Shown here one piece after another: positions 7,346-15,613 of a stretch of DNA of 64,000 nucleotides. Both the position numbers and the translations under genes were made by a program. The stretch is from Pedobacter nyackensis. Its GTDB lineage: Bacteria; Bacteroidota; Bacteroidia; Sphingobacteriales; Sphingobacteriaceae. How positions within the stretch are numbered: position 1 is the stretch's first letter; each line of letters begins with the position of its first letter. The DNA lies in NCBI RefSeq assembly GCF_900176505.1, contig NZ_FWYB01000001.1:531400-595399 (forward strand), written 5' to 3'. The notes beneath the pieces were generated by a model. That model saw nothing but the letters and a program-made list of their open reading frames with translations. It made no database searches and had not been told where the DNA came from.

Positions 7346-7951
7346 ATGGATAAATCGCTTTATCTGGATCACACAAATCTGTTGCCGATTCCCGGAGAAG
7401 TGTTTTTTTATCCTGATTTTTTTGATGCAAAGGAAAGCGACGAACACTTTCGCTATTTAAAGTCGGCCGTAGATTGGAAACAAGATTCAATTCGGATGGC
7501 TGGAAAAGAAGTATTACAGCCGCGTCTTACTGCATTTTATGGTGAAAAAGGGGTAAGCTACAATAGCATGGGCTTTGTAATGAAAGCCTTGCCCTGGATA
7601 GATGTGCTGCAAAGCATCAAACAAGATATAGAGGGAAAGTTTGATGTGAAATTTAACAGTTGTCAGCTTAGTCATTACCGCGATGGCTCGGATTATATTG
7701 GATGGCATCGTGACAATAAAAAAAGCCTTGGCCAATATCCCTTTATTGCCTCAGTAAGTTTTGGCGCTTCCAGAATATTCCAGTTCAGACATTATGCCGA
7801 TAAAATCCCTATTATTTCTATTGAGTTGACTCACCGTAGCTTGCTGATTATGAAAGCTGAAACTCAGCATCTATGGGAACACCGGCTTCCAAAAACAATT
7901 CTTCCCATTGGGCCTCGTATTAATTTAACTTTTCGTCATATCATCAAATAG
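7346..7951 (+). CDS. AlkB-like 2-oxoglutarate/Fe(II)-dependent dioxygenase
   Basis: 201 aa. Family role: oxidative demethylation of alkylated bases in DNA or RNA, using Fe(II), 2-oxoglutarate and O2. The iron ligands are seen as GWHRDN (H-x-D) and the distal His in the ETQHLWEHRLPKT segment; PRINLTFR near the C-terminus carries the arginine that binds 2-oxoglutarate. SVSFGASRIFQFRH is the typical core strand. It begins 11 nt after the sigma gene, so the two are probably co-transcribed. The nearby dinB-dnaE pair adds to a DNA-damage theme. Confidence 0.9.
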   Translation: MDKSLYLDHTNLLPIPGEVFFYPDFFDAKESDEHFRYLKSAVDWKQDSIRMAGKEVLQPRLTAFYGEKGVSYNSMGFVMKALPWIDVLQSIKQDIEGKFDVKFNSCQLSHYRDGSDYIGWHRDNKKSLGQYPFIASVSFGASRIFQFRHYADKIPIISIELTHRSLLIMKAETQHLWEHRLPKTILPIGPRINLTFRHIIK

Positions 7952-8010
7952 TATTTGTTGTATTTAAGTCAGAAAAACAGATATAATCTTGGAAAATATA
8001 TTTTAGCTAT

Positions 8011-8018
8011 TACTTTTG
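8011..8018 (+). promoter_or_regulatory. Promoter -7 box (TACTTTTG) of the TetR-DoxX operon
   Basis: Exact TAnnTTTG match, 29 bp before the TetR ATG. Its last base is the first base of the palindromic operator. Confidence 0.55.
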
Positions 8019-8032
8019 TTAACACTGTTAAC
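8018..8032. promoter_or_regulatory. Palindromic operator GTTAACACTGTTAAC
   Basis: Perfect 15-bp inverted repeat (GTTAACA-C-TGTTAAC) starting in the -7 box and covering the likely transcription start of the TetR-type gene. This is a classic arrangement for autorepression. Confidence 0.6.
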
Positions 8033-8047
8033 TAAAATGTATAGCGT

Positions 8048-8650
8048 ATGGGGATTGCAGAACGAAAAATCAGACAAAAGGAGGAGTTCAGAGCAAGTAT
8101 ATTGGAAGCGGCATGGCTTCAGGTATTAGCTGATGGCTGGCAATCCCTGTCTATCCGCAAAATTGCCGATGCTATAGAATATAGTATTCCGGTGATTTAC
8201 AATCATTTTGAAAATAAGGAAGCCATACTGCTGGAATTCACTAAAGAGGGCTTTCAGAAGCTTGCTGATACCCTGCAGGCGGTTAAAGACCAGCACACAG
8301 AACCTGCAGTACAGTTAGAGGCTATAGCATATGCCTATTGGGATTTTGCATTTGAGCATAAGGAATATTACCAGTTAATGTTTGGTTTGGGGATACCGGC
8401 CTGCGATCGGGTGAACCAGATTGCAGAAATGAAGAATATGACTGGCATCATGATCTCTACCATTAAAGAAACAATCCTGGTTAGTGCAAATAAAGATGCC
8501 GATCATTTCCTAAAATACCATACTTATTTATCAGTTCTTCATGGTTTGGTATCTATTCAGATGATTAGGAAAGACGGGCCACCTACGGAAGAAAATCGTA
8601 GGGTATTGCAAGACGCAGTGTCAGGATTTATAAAGTCCATTTTGGTTTAA
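8048..8650 (+). CDS. TetR/AcrR family transcriptional regulator
   Basis: 200 aa. An N-terminal TetR helix-turn-helix (residues about 15-60, with LSIRKIADAIEYSIPVIYNH and FENKEAIL) is followed by a helical ligand-binding domain of the TetR C-terminal WHG type (AYWDFAFEHKEYYQLMFG). TetR proteins are dimeric repressors released by small molecules. The palindrome over its own promoter suggests autorepression, and the DoxX gene 52 nt downstream with no terminator between is the likely co-regulated target. The inducer is unknown. Confidence 0.92.
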   Translation: MGIAERKIRQKEEFRASILEAAWLQVLADGWQSLSIRKIADAIEYSIPVIYNHFENKEAILLEFTKEGFQKLADTLQAVKDQHTEPAVQLEAIAYAYWDFAFEHKEYYQLMFGLGIPACDRVNQIAEMKNMTGIMISTIKETILVSANKDADHFLKYHTYLSVLHGLVSIQMIRKDGPPTEENRRVLQDAVSGFIKSILV

Positions 8651-8702
8651 TTAGCGCACAAAATCATTATATTTAATCATCCATATTATTACAAACAAAC
8701 TT

Positions 8703-9134
8703 ATGAAACGACTATTCAACACTAATTTTAATCATGAAGCTGTGCATTTTATGCTACTTGTTTTACGTGTAGGCATTGCGGCTTTTATGATGGTTCATGG
8801 CTATCAGAAATTGAGCTGGCTTACCGCTGGCGGAGAAATTCAATTTGGTGACCCGATAGGATTAGGACAAGCAACGTCTTTGTATTTAGCTGTTTTTGCT
8901 GAGTTTTTCTGCTCTGTTTTCTTGTTAATTGGTTTAGGAACAAGGTTGGCACTTATACCTTTGATCATTACCATGTTGATTGCAGTATTTATTGTACATG
9001 CTCCGGATGGTTTTGATAAAAAAGAAATGGGCTTGCACTATCTGCTGGTTTACGTTTTTCTGCTTGTTTCCGGTCCTGGAAAATATAGCATTGATAACCT
9101 GATCAGCAAAAGCTTATACAGTCGCAGTCGCTAA
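8703..9134 (+). CDS. DoxX family membrane protein
   Basis: 143 aa with four predicted membrane segments (about 14-34, 57-80, 84-103, 113-130) and the DoxX pattern LRVGIAAFMMVHGYQKL at the first helix and AEFFCSVFLLIGLGTRLALIPL later. DoxX-family proteins sit in the inner membrane; some take part in oxidant defence or thiol-linked complexes, but the precise role of this one is unknown. It is followed by a strong hairpin terminator and preceded by the TetR gene, so the two form a short operon. Confidence 0.85.
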   Translation: MKRLFNTNFNHEAVHFMLLVLRVGIAAFMMVHGYQKLSWLTAGGEIQFGDPIGLGQATSLYLAVFAEFFCSVFLLIGLGTRLALIPLIITMLIAVFIVHAPDGFDKKEMGLHYLLVYVFLLVSGPGKYSIDNLISKSLYSRSR

Positions 9135-9146
9135 ACGTAACTTTTT

Positions 9147-9187
9147 ATTAACCTTAATGTTATTAGATAATTAACATTAAGGTTAAT
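9147..9187 (+). terminator. Hairpin terminator after the doxX gene
   Basis: Perfect 16-bp arms ATTAACCTTAATGTTA (9147-9162) and TAACATTAAGGTTAAT (9172-9187) with a 9-nt loop. It is AT-rich and lacks a clear T-run, so termination strength is uncertain. Confidence 0.5.
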
Positions 9188-9223
9188 TGGAAACTGTTTA
9201 TTTATGCAATAAAGAATAATATT

Positions 9224-9376
9224 ATGGATTACACTTTAGTTGCAATTGTAGTGGTCCTTGTGATCTCACTAATTGCTTACCTTATTCTTAGGAATAAAAA
9301 GGATGAGAAAAGGTATGTGGACGAATCTAATAAGGCAGACCTAAAACCCGATAAACACGATAAGCCCAAAGCTTAA
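9224..9376 (+). CDS. Small single-pass membrane protein, 50 aa
   Basis: A 50-codon frame from ATG 9224 to TAA 9376. Residues 5-22 form one strongly hydrophobic segment (LVAIVVVLVISLIAYLIL), followed by RNKK and a hydrophilic, Lys/Asp/Pro-rich tail ending KHDKPKA. The topology predicts N-out/C-in by the positive-inside rule. No family is recognised. It lies alone between a terminator and the next gene. Confidence 0.65.
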   Translation: MDYTLVAIVVVLVISLIAYLILRNKKDEKRYVDESNKADLKPDKHDKPKA

Positions 9377-9458
9377 GTTTATATTATTTTCGGGATTAAT
9401 TCGTTATAGCCTTTGTGAAACAGTTTAATCATAACTGTTAGGGAATAAATATTTTTTA

Positions 9459-10079
9459 ATGAGAAGCAAACAAACGCTGATGAAAAGAATCTTGCTAATA
9501 TGCCTTACGGCCATTGTTGTATCAAGCTGCGGCATTAACAGGCAGGCACAACAAATTAAAGCACTAGAAAATTGTAAATACAGGATCACTTCTGCCGAAC
9601 AGCTTACATTAGGTGGGGCAGATGTGAAAAATATGTTTCTTAACGGGGATATTAACCTGACCAGCTTGCCGGGGTTGGCGCTTGGTTTACTCAGAAAGGA
9701 TGTTCCATTGAGGGCTCGTCTGAATCTGGAAGTTAAAAACCCAACCGGCGATGATGCATCAATCAATGAATTCGAATACAAGATTTTGATCAATAGACAA
9801 GAACTGGCTACCGGATTTGTAAACCAGGCTATGAATGTTGCTGCGGGTCAGACGACCACCATACCTGTTGATATGGAAGTTAATGTTTATCCTTTTGTTT
9901 CGAACAGCAAGGTGATGGGGGAGATTTCCGACTTTTTTAAAAGCGGTAAAAATGGTCCTGAAAAGAAAGGAATCCTTACACTTAAAATCAGACCAAGCAT
10001 CAAAGTAGGTAATACAGTGGTGAAATATCCGGGCTTTATTACAGTAGATAAAGAAGTAAGTAGCAAAATCCTACTGTAA
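9459..10079 (+). CDS. LEA-type (LEA14/WHy-like) lipoprotein
   Basis: 206 aa with a lipoprotein signal peptide ending in the lipobox VVSSC. The remainder has the beta-sandwich pattern of LEA type 2 proteins: LNLEVKNPTGDDASINEFEY, a central QELATGFVNQ, and a last strand near IKVGNTVVKYPGFI. In Bacteroidota such lipoproteins are anchored in the envelope; no function is established. ATG 9459 is taken as the start; ATG 9480 (MKRILLIC) would give a more standard signal peptide and is equally possible. Confidence 0.75.
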   Translation: MRSKQTLMKRILLICLTAIVVSSCGINRQAQQIKALENCKYRITSAEQLTLGGADVKNMFLNGDINLTSLPGLALGLLRKDVPLRARLNLEVKNPTGDDASINEFEYKILINRQELATGFVNQAMNVAAGQTTTIPVDMEVNVYPFVSNSKVMGEISDFFKSGKNGPEKKGILTLKIRPSIKVGNTVVKYPGFITVDKEVSSKILL

Positions 10080-10161
10080 GCGTTTTATCATTTTGCAGTA
10101 TTGTTACAGAGTTTAGTTTATATAAAACTTCAGATTAATGATTTTTGATTAAATTCGAGAA

Positions 10162-10220
10162 TTGTCGGAAAAGATATTTTTACTGATTTTAATTAGTGCT
10201 GAAAGTATCTTTTCCGACAA
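10162..10220. promoter_or_regulatory. Long inverted repeat upstream of the PIG-L gene
   Basis: Perfect 15-bp arms TTGTCGGAAAAGATA (10162-10176) and TATCTTTTCCGACAA (10206-10220) separated by 29 nt, ending 19 bp before the ATG at 10240. It could be a pair of operator half-sites or an RNA hairpin in the leader. Confidence 0.5.
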
Positions 10221-10239
10221 AATCATTTAAAATCTGTAT

Positions 10240-12699
10240 ATGAAGTTTCGTTTACCTCTGTTCGTTTTTATAGCAACAATTCCTTTTTTTACGAGGGCAC
10301 AAAATATGAGGCAGCTCAATGCTGCTGAAATTAAGCAAGGCCTTGAAGCACTAAATGTTACCGGGAGCGTGTTGTACATCGCAGCACATCCTGATGATGA
10401 AAATACCCGCTTACTGGGCTATCTGGCTAAAGAGAAGAAAGTAAGAACAGGATATTTATCATTAACCAGAGGTGATGGTGGACAAAACCTGATTGGTAAT
10501 GAGCAGGCAGAATTGCTAGGCCTGATTCGCACACAAGAGTTATTGGCTGCCCGTCGTATGGATGGCGCAGAACAATTCTTCACCAGAGCCAACGATTTTG
10601 GCTTCTCTAAAAATCCTGAAGAAAGTTTTAAAATATGGGACAAGGCGAAGATCCTTGCTGATGTAGTTTGGGTGATCCGTAAATTCCAGCCAGATGTAAT
10701 TATTACACGTTTCCCAGAAGATGCACGTGCCGGGCATGGGCATCATTCAGGTTCTGCAATCCTGGCTCGTGAGGCTTTTGCTGCAGCCGCGGATCCGAAG
10801 CAATTTCCGGAGCAGTTGGCTCTTGTAAAACCATGGCAAGCCAAAAGGATCGTCTGGAATACTTTTAATTTTGGTGGCAACAATACTACCGCTGATGATC
10901 AGATGAAGATTGATGTCGGTTTGTTTAACCCTTTACTGGGTAAAAGCTACGGAGAAATAGCTGCCGAGAGTAGGTCTAATCATAGAAGTCAGGGTTTTGG
11001 TGCCGCAAGACAACGCGGGGCATCTACAGAGTTTTTTACACCCGTAGCCGGCCAAAAAGCAAAGACTGATATATTTGAAGGTGTTGATTTTTCATTGAAC
11101 AGAACCTCTGGAAGTAAGGCTATTCAGGAACTACTGACAACCATCAATGACGAATATAATGCAGCCGACCCTTCAAAGTCGGTAGCTAAGCTTTTAAAAT
11201 TAAAGCAGCTGGTGAAAGGGAAAGCTTTTAAACAAGACTTATTGGATGATTTGATCCTGTCTTGCGCAGGTATCTGGTTTGAAACTGCAGCAACAAATCC
11301 TTCTTATGCCTTAAGTCAGCCCATCAATGTAAAAATACAGGCAATTGCGCGTGTGAAGGCCGATTTTCCATTGGCCATCAGTATTGAAGAGGTCAATAGC
11401 GGAGTAAGCTTTAATTTATCTCCAAACAAGTTTGTAAGTGAGGACAAGGAAGTGGCGACGGCAAATGTTGGAATAACGCAACCTTACTGGCTTGAAAAGC
11501 AACATCCACTGGGCTATTTTGTAGTGGATTCCCTTTCTAAAATTGGCATGCCTGAAAATTTACCTGCACTAACCAGATTGTTTAAAATCAAAATAGGAGA
11601 TCAGGTGATAGAGAAGAGGCGACCACTGGTATACAAGTATACTGATCAGGTTAGGGGAGAGATCTATCAGCCCTTAGTTATCGCTCCACCGGTAACAGCA
11701 ACACTTTCCGAAAAAGCATTCATTTTTAATGGCAATGAGCCTAAAAGTATAACCGTTTTGCTAAAAAGTTTTAAAGACAATAGTTCAGGCGTATTGGCGC
11801 CGCAAGTGCCTGCTGGATGGAAGGTAAGTCCGCAGAAAATTGATTTCAGCCTTGCTAAGAAAGGGGACGAGCAGTCGGTTCAATTTACCATTACACCTGC
11901 TGGGAATACGGCAGGGGGAAGTCTATTACTGGATGTAGTGGTGGAAGGTAAAACTTATAATAAAGGTCTGAATGTAATTAATTACGAACATATCCCTTTG
12001 CAAACTTTATTTCCCTTTGCGGAAGCCAGGGTTGATAAGGTCGATTTGAAATTTGCGGGGAAACGTATTGGTTATATTGCTGGTGCAGGAGATTTGATTC
12101 CTGAATCTTTGAAACAGATTGGCTATGAGGTGATCAATCTGACCGAGAATCAGGTGATCAATAGCGATCTTTCTGGTTTTGACGCCATTGTTACCGGAGT
12201 TAGGTTATACAATGTTAACGATCAGATTAAATCGATGCAGCCAAAGCTGATGAAGTATGTTGAAAACGGAGGGACCTTGCTGGTGCAGTATAATGTTAAT
12301 AACCCGCTGAAAATTGAAAATATCGGTCCTTATCCATTCAGGCTATCCCGTGATAGAGTTACAGAGGAGGATGCAAAGATTACTATTCTGGCTGCTGAAA
12401 ACCCTATTTTAAACTATCCAAATAAAATTACTGCTAAAGATTTTGATGGTTGGATACAGGAACGCGGATTGTACTTCGTAAGTGATGCAGATAAAAAATA
12501 TACATCAGTATTTAGCATGAACGATAGCGGTGAAAGTGCTAAAACAGGATCGCTGATTGTGGCGGATTATGGAAAAGGAAAGTATATCTATACTGGGATT
12601 TCTTTCTTCAGGCAATTGCCTGCCGGTGTGCCGGGCGCTTACCGTTTGTTTGTGAATCTGGTGTCTGCAAAAAATAGTTCATTATCAGTAGTACGCTAA
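10240..12699 (+). CDS. Secreted PIG-L family deacetylase, multidomain
   Basis: 819 aa with an N-terminal signal peptide (residues 1-20). The PIG-L/LmbE catalytic domain spans about 40-290, with the metal motif AHPDDE (49-54), the GDGGQN loop, and GHGHHSG as the second metal motif. PIG-L enzymes remove N-acetyl groups from GlcNAc-type sugars. The middle has an NEW3-like beta-sandwich (near VLAPQVPAGWKVSP), and the C-terminal third resembles a GATase1/ThuA-like alpha/beta domain (RIGYIAGAGDLIPESLKQIG, GTLLVQYNVNN). At more than three times the length of the small BshB-type members, it is probably a periplasmic sugar deacetylase, not a bacillithiol enzyme. A small membrane protein and a sodium:solute symporter follow at once. 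Confidence 0.85.
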   Translation: MKFRLPLFVFIATIPFFTRAQNMRQLNAAEIKQGLEALNVTGSVLYIAAHPDDENTRLLGYLAKEKKVRTGYLSLTRGDGGQNLIGNEQAELLGLIRTQELLAARRMDGAEQFFTRANDFGFSKNPEESFKIWDKAKILADVVWVIRKFQPDVIITRFPEDARAGHGHHSGSAILAREAFAAAADPKQFPEQLALVKPWQAKRIVWNTFNFGGNNTTADDQMKIDVGLFNPLLGKSYGEIAAESRSNHRSQGFGAARQRGASTEFFTPVAGQKAKTDIFEGVDFSLNRTSGSKAIQELLTTINDEYNAADPSKSVAKLLKLKQLVKGKAFKQDLLDDLILSCAGIWFETAATNPSYALSQPINVKIQAIARVKADFPLAISIEEVNSGVSFNLSPNKFVSEDKEVATANVGITQPYWLEKQHPLGYFVVDSLSKIGMPENLPALTRLFKIKIGDQVIEKRRPLVYKYTDQVRGEIYQPLVIAPPVTATLSEKAFIFNGNEPKSITVLLKSFKDNSSGVLAPQVPAGWKVSPQKIDFSLAKKGDEQSVQFTITPAGNTAGGSLLLDVVVEGKTYNKGLNVINYEHIPLQTLFPFAEARVDKVDLKFAGKRIGYIAGAGDLIPESLKQIGYEVINLTENQVINSDLSGFDAIVTGVRLYNVNDQIKSMQPKLMKYVENGGTLLVQYNVNNPLKIENIGPYPFRLSRDRVTEEDAKITILAAENPILNYPNKITAKDFDGWIQERGLYFVSDADKKYTSVFSMNDSGESAKTGSLIVADYGKGKYIYTGISFFRQLPAGVPGAYRLFVNLVSAKNSSLSVVR

Positions 12700-12701
12700 A
12701 T

Positions 12702-12845
12702 ATGATAGAGCAAGAGCCAAAAACAGATGAGGAACAGGATCTTCCTCCTTTTGTTAAAACCTGGAAACAGTTTTATCGCTTGCTGATCGGCTGGCTTATA
12801 TTTCTGATTTTAATTTTTTACGCCTTTACAAAATATTTCGAATGA
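12702..12845 (+). CDS. 47-aa membrane protein translationally coupled to the symporter
   Basis: A 47-codon frame begins 2 nt after the PIG-L stop and ends in TGA overlapping the symporter start (ATGA, 12842-12845). The peptide has an acidic N-terminus (EQEPKTDEEQD), an aromatic amphipathic stretch FVKTWKQFYRL, and one membrane helix LLIGWLIFLILIFYAFT. The tight spacing on both sides and the overlap argue for a real gene translated together with the symporter, perhaps as a small accessory subunit, loosely like YhdT beside PanF in enterobacteria. No homology to YhdT is claimed. Confidence 0.75.
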   Translation: MIEQEPKTDEEQDLPPFVKTWKQFYRLLIGWLIFLILIFYAFTKYFE

Positions 12846-14545
12846 GTGTTATAGATTGGTCTGTATTAATCGTTACACTCGTTGTAATTGTGGTTTATGG
12901 AGTTTATAAAAGCAGGGGCGCTCAAAACATTCAGGGCTATTTACTGGGTAATCAATCGCTGCCCTGGTACCATGTTTGCCTGTCGGTAATGGCTACGCAG
13001 GCTAGCGCCATAACCTTTTTATCAGCACCTGGTTTGGCTTATTCATCGGGAATGAGTTTCGTGCAGTTCTATTTCGGTCTGCCTTTGGCAATGATTGTAT
13101 TGTGTATCACCTTTGTGCCTATATTTCATCGTTTAAAGGTGTATACGGCCTATGAATATCTGGAGCAACGCTTTGACTTGAAAACAAGGGCGCTTACGGC
13201 CTTCCTTTTCTTAGTCCAGCGCGGACTTTCAACAGGTATCACCATTTACGCGCCATCCATTATTCTATCAACTATATTAAATATCAATACCACTTATACA
13301 ACGCTGTTTATTGGTGGACTGGTTATATTTTATACGGTTTATGGAGGGACAAAAGCGGTTTCTTATACCCAGATGTTGCAAATGAGTATTATCTTTTGTG
13401 GCTTGTTTGCTGCAGGAATAATGGTGGTACACTTGCTTCCCGGAGATATAGGTTTTAGCAGGGCCATTAGCATTGCCGGGAAAATGGGTAGGACTAATGC
13501 AATAGATTTTAAGTTTGACCTGAGTAATCAGTATACCGTGTGGACAGGTTTGATAGGTGGTTTCTTCCTGCAGCTGTCTTATTTTGGAACAGATCAAAGT
13601 CAGGTTGGCCGTTATTTGTCGGGCGCCTCAGTTAGCCAGAGTCGCTTAGGTTTATTGATGAATGGCCTGGTTAAAATACCAATGCAGTTTTTAATCTTAC
13701 TGATAGGTGTACTTGTTTTTGCCTTTTATCAATACAATCGCCCGCCTATTTTCTTCAACAGTTTCGAGTTAAATAAATTGGAAACGAGTAAGTATGCTCC
13801 TGAGCTGGATAGAATTAAGAGTGATTATAACCGGGTTTTTGAGGAGAAACAAGTAGAAGTTAATAAGATGAATGCGGCGCTTAATGCTGATGATAAAACA
13901 TTGATTGATCAGCAGAGAACAGCTTTGCAACTCGCTGATGAGAAGGAGAAATCTATCCGGAAAGAAGTAACCGATTTAATGCTGAAGAATGATGAACATG
14001 CCAATATAAAGGATAACAATTATATCTTTTTAAGCTTTGTAACGCAATATCTGCCACAGGGATTAATAGGATTGCTGATTGCTATTATTTTCCTGGCTTC
14101 GATGGGCTCAACGGCGAGTGCCTTAAATTCATTGGCCTCTACAACTGTGATCGATATCTATAAACGGTTAATTAAGAAGGACGCATCCGACCATGAATAC
14201 CTGCAGGCTTCGCGCCTGGCTACTGTATTTTGGGGTGTGATATGTATTGTAATGGCCTTGTATGCCAGTAAAATCGGGAACTTACTGGAAGCTGTAAACA
14301 TATTGGGTTCATACATTTATGGTACAATCCTGGGTGTTTTCCTGGTGGCTTTTTATGTGAAGCAAGTAAACGGAAGAGCCGTGTTTTTTGGAGCAGTAAT
14401 TACTGAAACAGTTATAGTGGTATTGGGCCAGTCAGATGTAGTCGCTTATTTGTGGCTCAACGTAATTGGATGTTTATCAGTTGTGCTCATCTCTTTGATT
14501 ATTCAGCAGATTATCAATGTACGTAAGCGCAAGGAGACAGAATAA
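12842..14545 (+). CDS. Sodium:solute symporter (SSS/SLC5 family)
   Basis: 567 aa, about 13 membrane helices. Family hallmarks are the N-terminal GYLLGNQSLPWYHVCLSVMA segment, the FLSAPG substrate loop, GGTKAVSYT, and LIAIIFLASMGSTASALNSL. Members import sugars, acids, amino acids or vitamins with Na+. A highly charged stretch at about 306-390, rich in Glu/Lys and likely coiled-coil, is inserted between two membrane helices. It follows a 47-aa membrane protein by a 4-nt overlap and a secreted PIG-L deacetylase, which suggests uptake of the deacetylase product; that link is inference. Substrate cannot be read from sequence. Confidence 0.92.
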   Translation: MSVIDWSVLIVTLVVIVVYGVYKSRGAQNIQGYLLGNQSLPWYHVCLSVMATQASAITFLSAPGLAYSSGMSFVQFYFGLPLAMIVLCITFVPIFHRLKVYTAYEYLEQRFDLKTRALTAFLFLVQRGLSTGITIYAPSIILSTILNINTTYTTLFIGGLVIFYTVYGGTKAVSYTQMLQMSIIFCGLFAAGIMVVHLLPGDIGFSRAISIAGKMGRTNAIDFKFDLSNQYTVWTGLIGGFFLQLSYFGTDQSQVGRYLSGASVSQSRLGLLMNGLVKIPMQFLILLIGVLVFAFYQYNRPPIFFNSFELNKLETSKYAPELDRIKSDYNRVFEEKQVEVNKMNAALNADDKTLIDQQRTALQLADEKEKSIRKEVTDLMLKNDEHANIKDNNYIFLSFVTQYLPQGLIGLLIAIIFLASMGSTASALNSLASTTVIDIYKRLIKKDASDHEYLQASRLATVFWGVICIVMALYASKIGNLLEAVNILGSYIYGTILGVFLVAFYVKQVNGRAVFFGAVITETVIVVLGQSDVVAYLWLNVIGCLSVVLISLIIQQIINVRKRKETE

Positions 14546-14565
14546 ATCCAGACAATGCACACAAA

Positions 14566-14602
14566 AAAAGGGCTGTATCAAATGAATGATACAGCCCTTT
14601 TA
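14566..14602. terminator. Bidirectional terminator between convergent genes
   Basis: AAAGGGCTGTATCA (14567-14580) pairs with TGATACAGCCCTTT (14587-14600) with a 6-nt loop; A- and T-runs flank both sides. It serves the symporter and the convergent DUF2911 gene. Confidence 0.85.
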
Positions 14603-14618
14603 TAATTTTAAGCGATAA

Positions 14619-15467
14619 TTATTTTTTCGCCTCGTTTAGCAATTGAGTATGTAAACGAACATATTCTGCGTTTTTCATTTCTGTAGCTGATTGTAAACCG
14701 GCTGCTGCTGTTTTTGCGGCACCTGCTTTATCGCCCGTTTTCAATTGGATGCGTCCTTTCAACAATTTTACCCATGGCGCTTTGGTATCAGCAGATTCGG
14801 CAGCAGTTGCCCACTCTAAAGCTTTATTGATGTCCTTGTTATTTGCAAAATAATACTGTGCTGCCTGGAAGTAAGGTTTTTTCTCACCTTTCATAGCCTC
14901 ATCAATATTTGCCATTACAGTAGCATCAACTTCTGTAGTCAAGTTTAGGTTTATACCTGTGTTTTCCCACATCAATTGCATTTGAGCAGTAGCAGGGTAT
15001 ACATCAGCAAATTGAATAGTAAAAGTTTCTACTTTATCTTTCAGTTTGTTGGCTTTAACTTTAACTCTTAAAATATCGTCAGATTCTTTGTATTCATAAG
15101 AACCCCATTGTTTTGCTCCTTTGTTGAATATTACTGTCCACTCTTCTTTGCCTGGGATAGTAAATAGACCATATTCACCTGCTGGTAATTCTTTACCCTC
15201 AACTTTAACAGGTTCTGTAAAACTGATTATGGTAGCCGAGTTTGCACCGGTACGCCATACAGATCCATAAGGCTCCAGATCGCCAAAAACTTTACGACCT
15301 TTTACATTAGGACGTGAATAATTAAGTGTGATTTTACCTAAACCGAAGTTCTGAGTAACGATTTGATTTGTACTAGGTTGAGGCATTTTTAGACCCTGAG
15401 CCTGAAGGTCGGACGATAATGATACGGCTAACGCCAGTAACAACATTGCTTTAATGGTTGTTTTCAT
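14619..15467 (-). CDS. Secreted DUF2911 domain protein with TPR-like tail
   Basis: 282 aa with a signal peptide (cleavage near LQAQG). The DUF2911 domain covers about 25-170: ITLNYSRPNVKGRKVFGDLE, YGSVWRTGANSATII, LPAGEYGLFTIPG. The C-terminal third is helical with TPR character (NKDINKALEWATAAES, KAGAAKTAAAGLQ). DUF2911 proteins are common in the Bacteroidota periplasm and have no settled function. It ends at the shared terminator and stands alone. Confidence 0.88.
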   Translation of the reverse strand: MKTTIKAMLLLALAVSLSSDLQAQGLKMPQPSTNQIVTQNFGLGKITLNYSRPNVKGRKVFGDLEPYGSVWRTGANSATIISFTEPVKVEGKELPAGEYGLFTIPGKEEWTVIFNKGAKQWGSYEYKESDDILRVKVKANKLKDKVETFTIQFADVYPATAQMQLMWENTGINLNLTTEVDATVMANIDEAMKGEKKPYFQAAQYYFANNKDINKALEWATAAESADTKAPWVKLLKGRIQLKTGDKAGAAKTAAAGLQSATEMKNAEYVRLHTQLLNEAKK

Positions 15468-15613
15468 CAGAATGATTTTTTGTTTTTAATTGTGGATGAG
15501 TTAGTTTGTCATCTGCCACTAAATTACAGTAATGGTTGAGTATTTTAATATTAAATCTGCTGTACGTAGAAACTTGACGAAAAAATTAGAAAATCATACT
15601 TAAATTAGCGGCT

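Noticed and set aside
9425..9793. Minus-strand frame over the LEA-type lipoprotein gene
   Set aside because: Antisense shadow; the plus-strand frame has a lipobox and a family-like domain.
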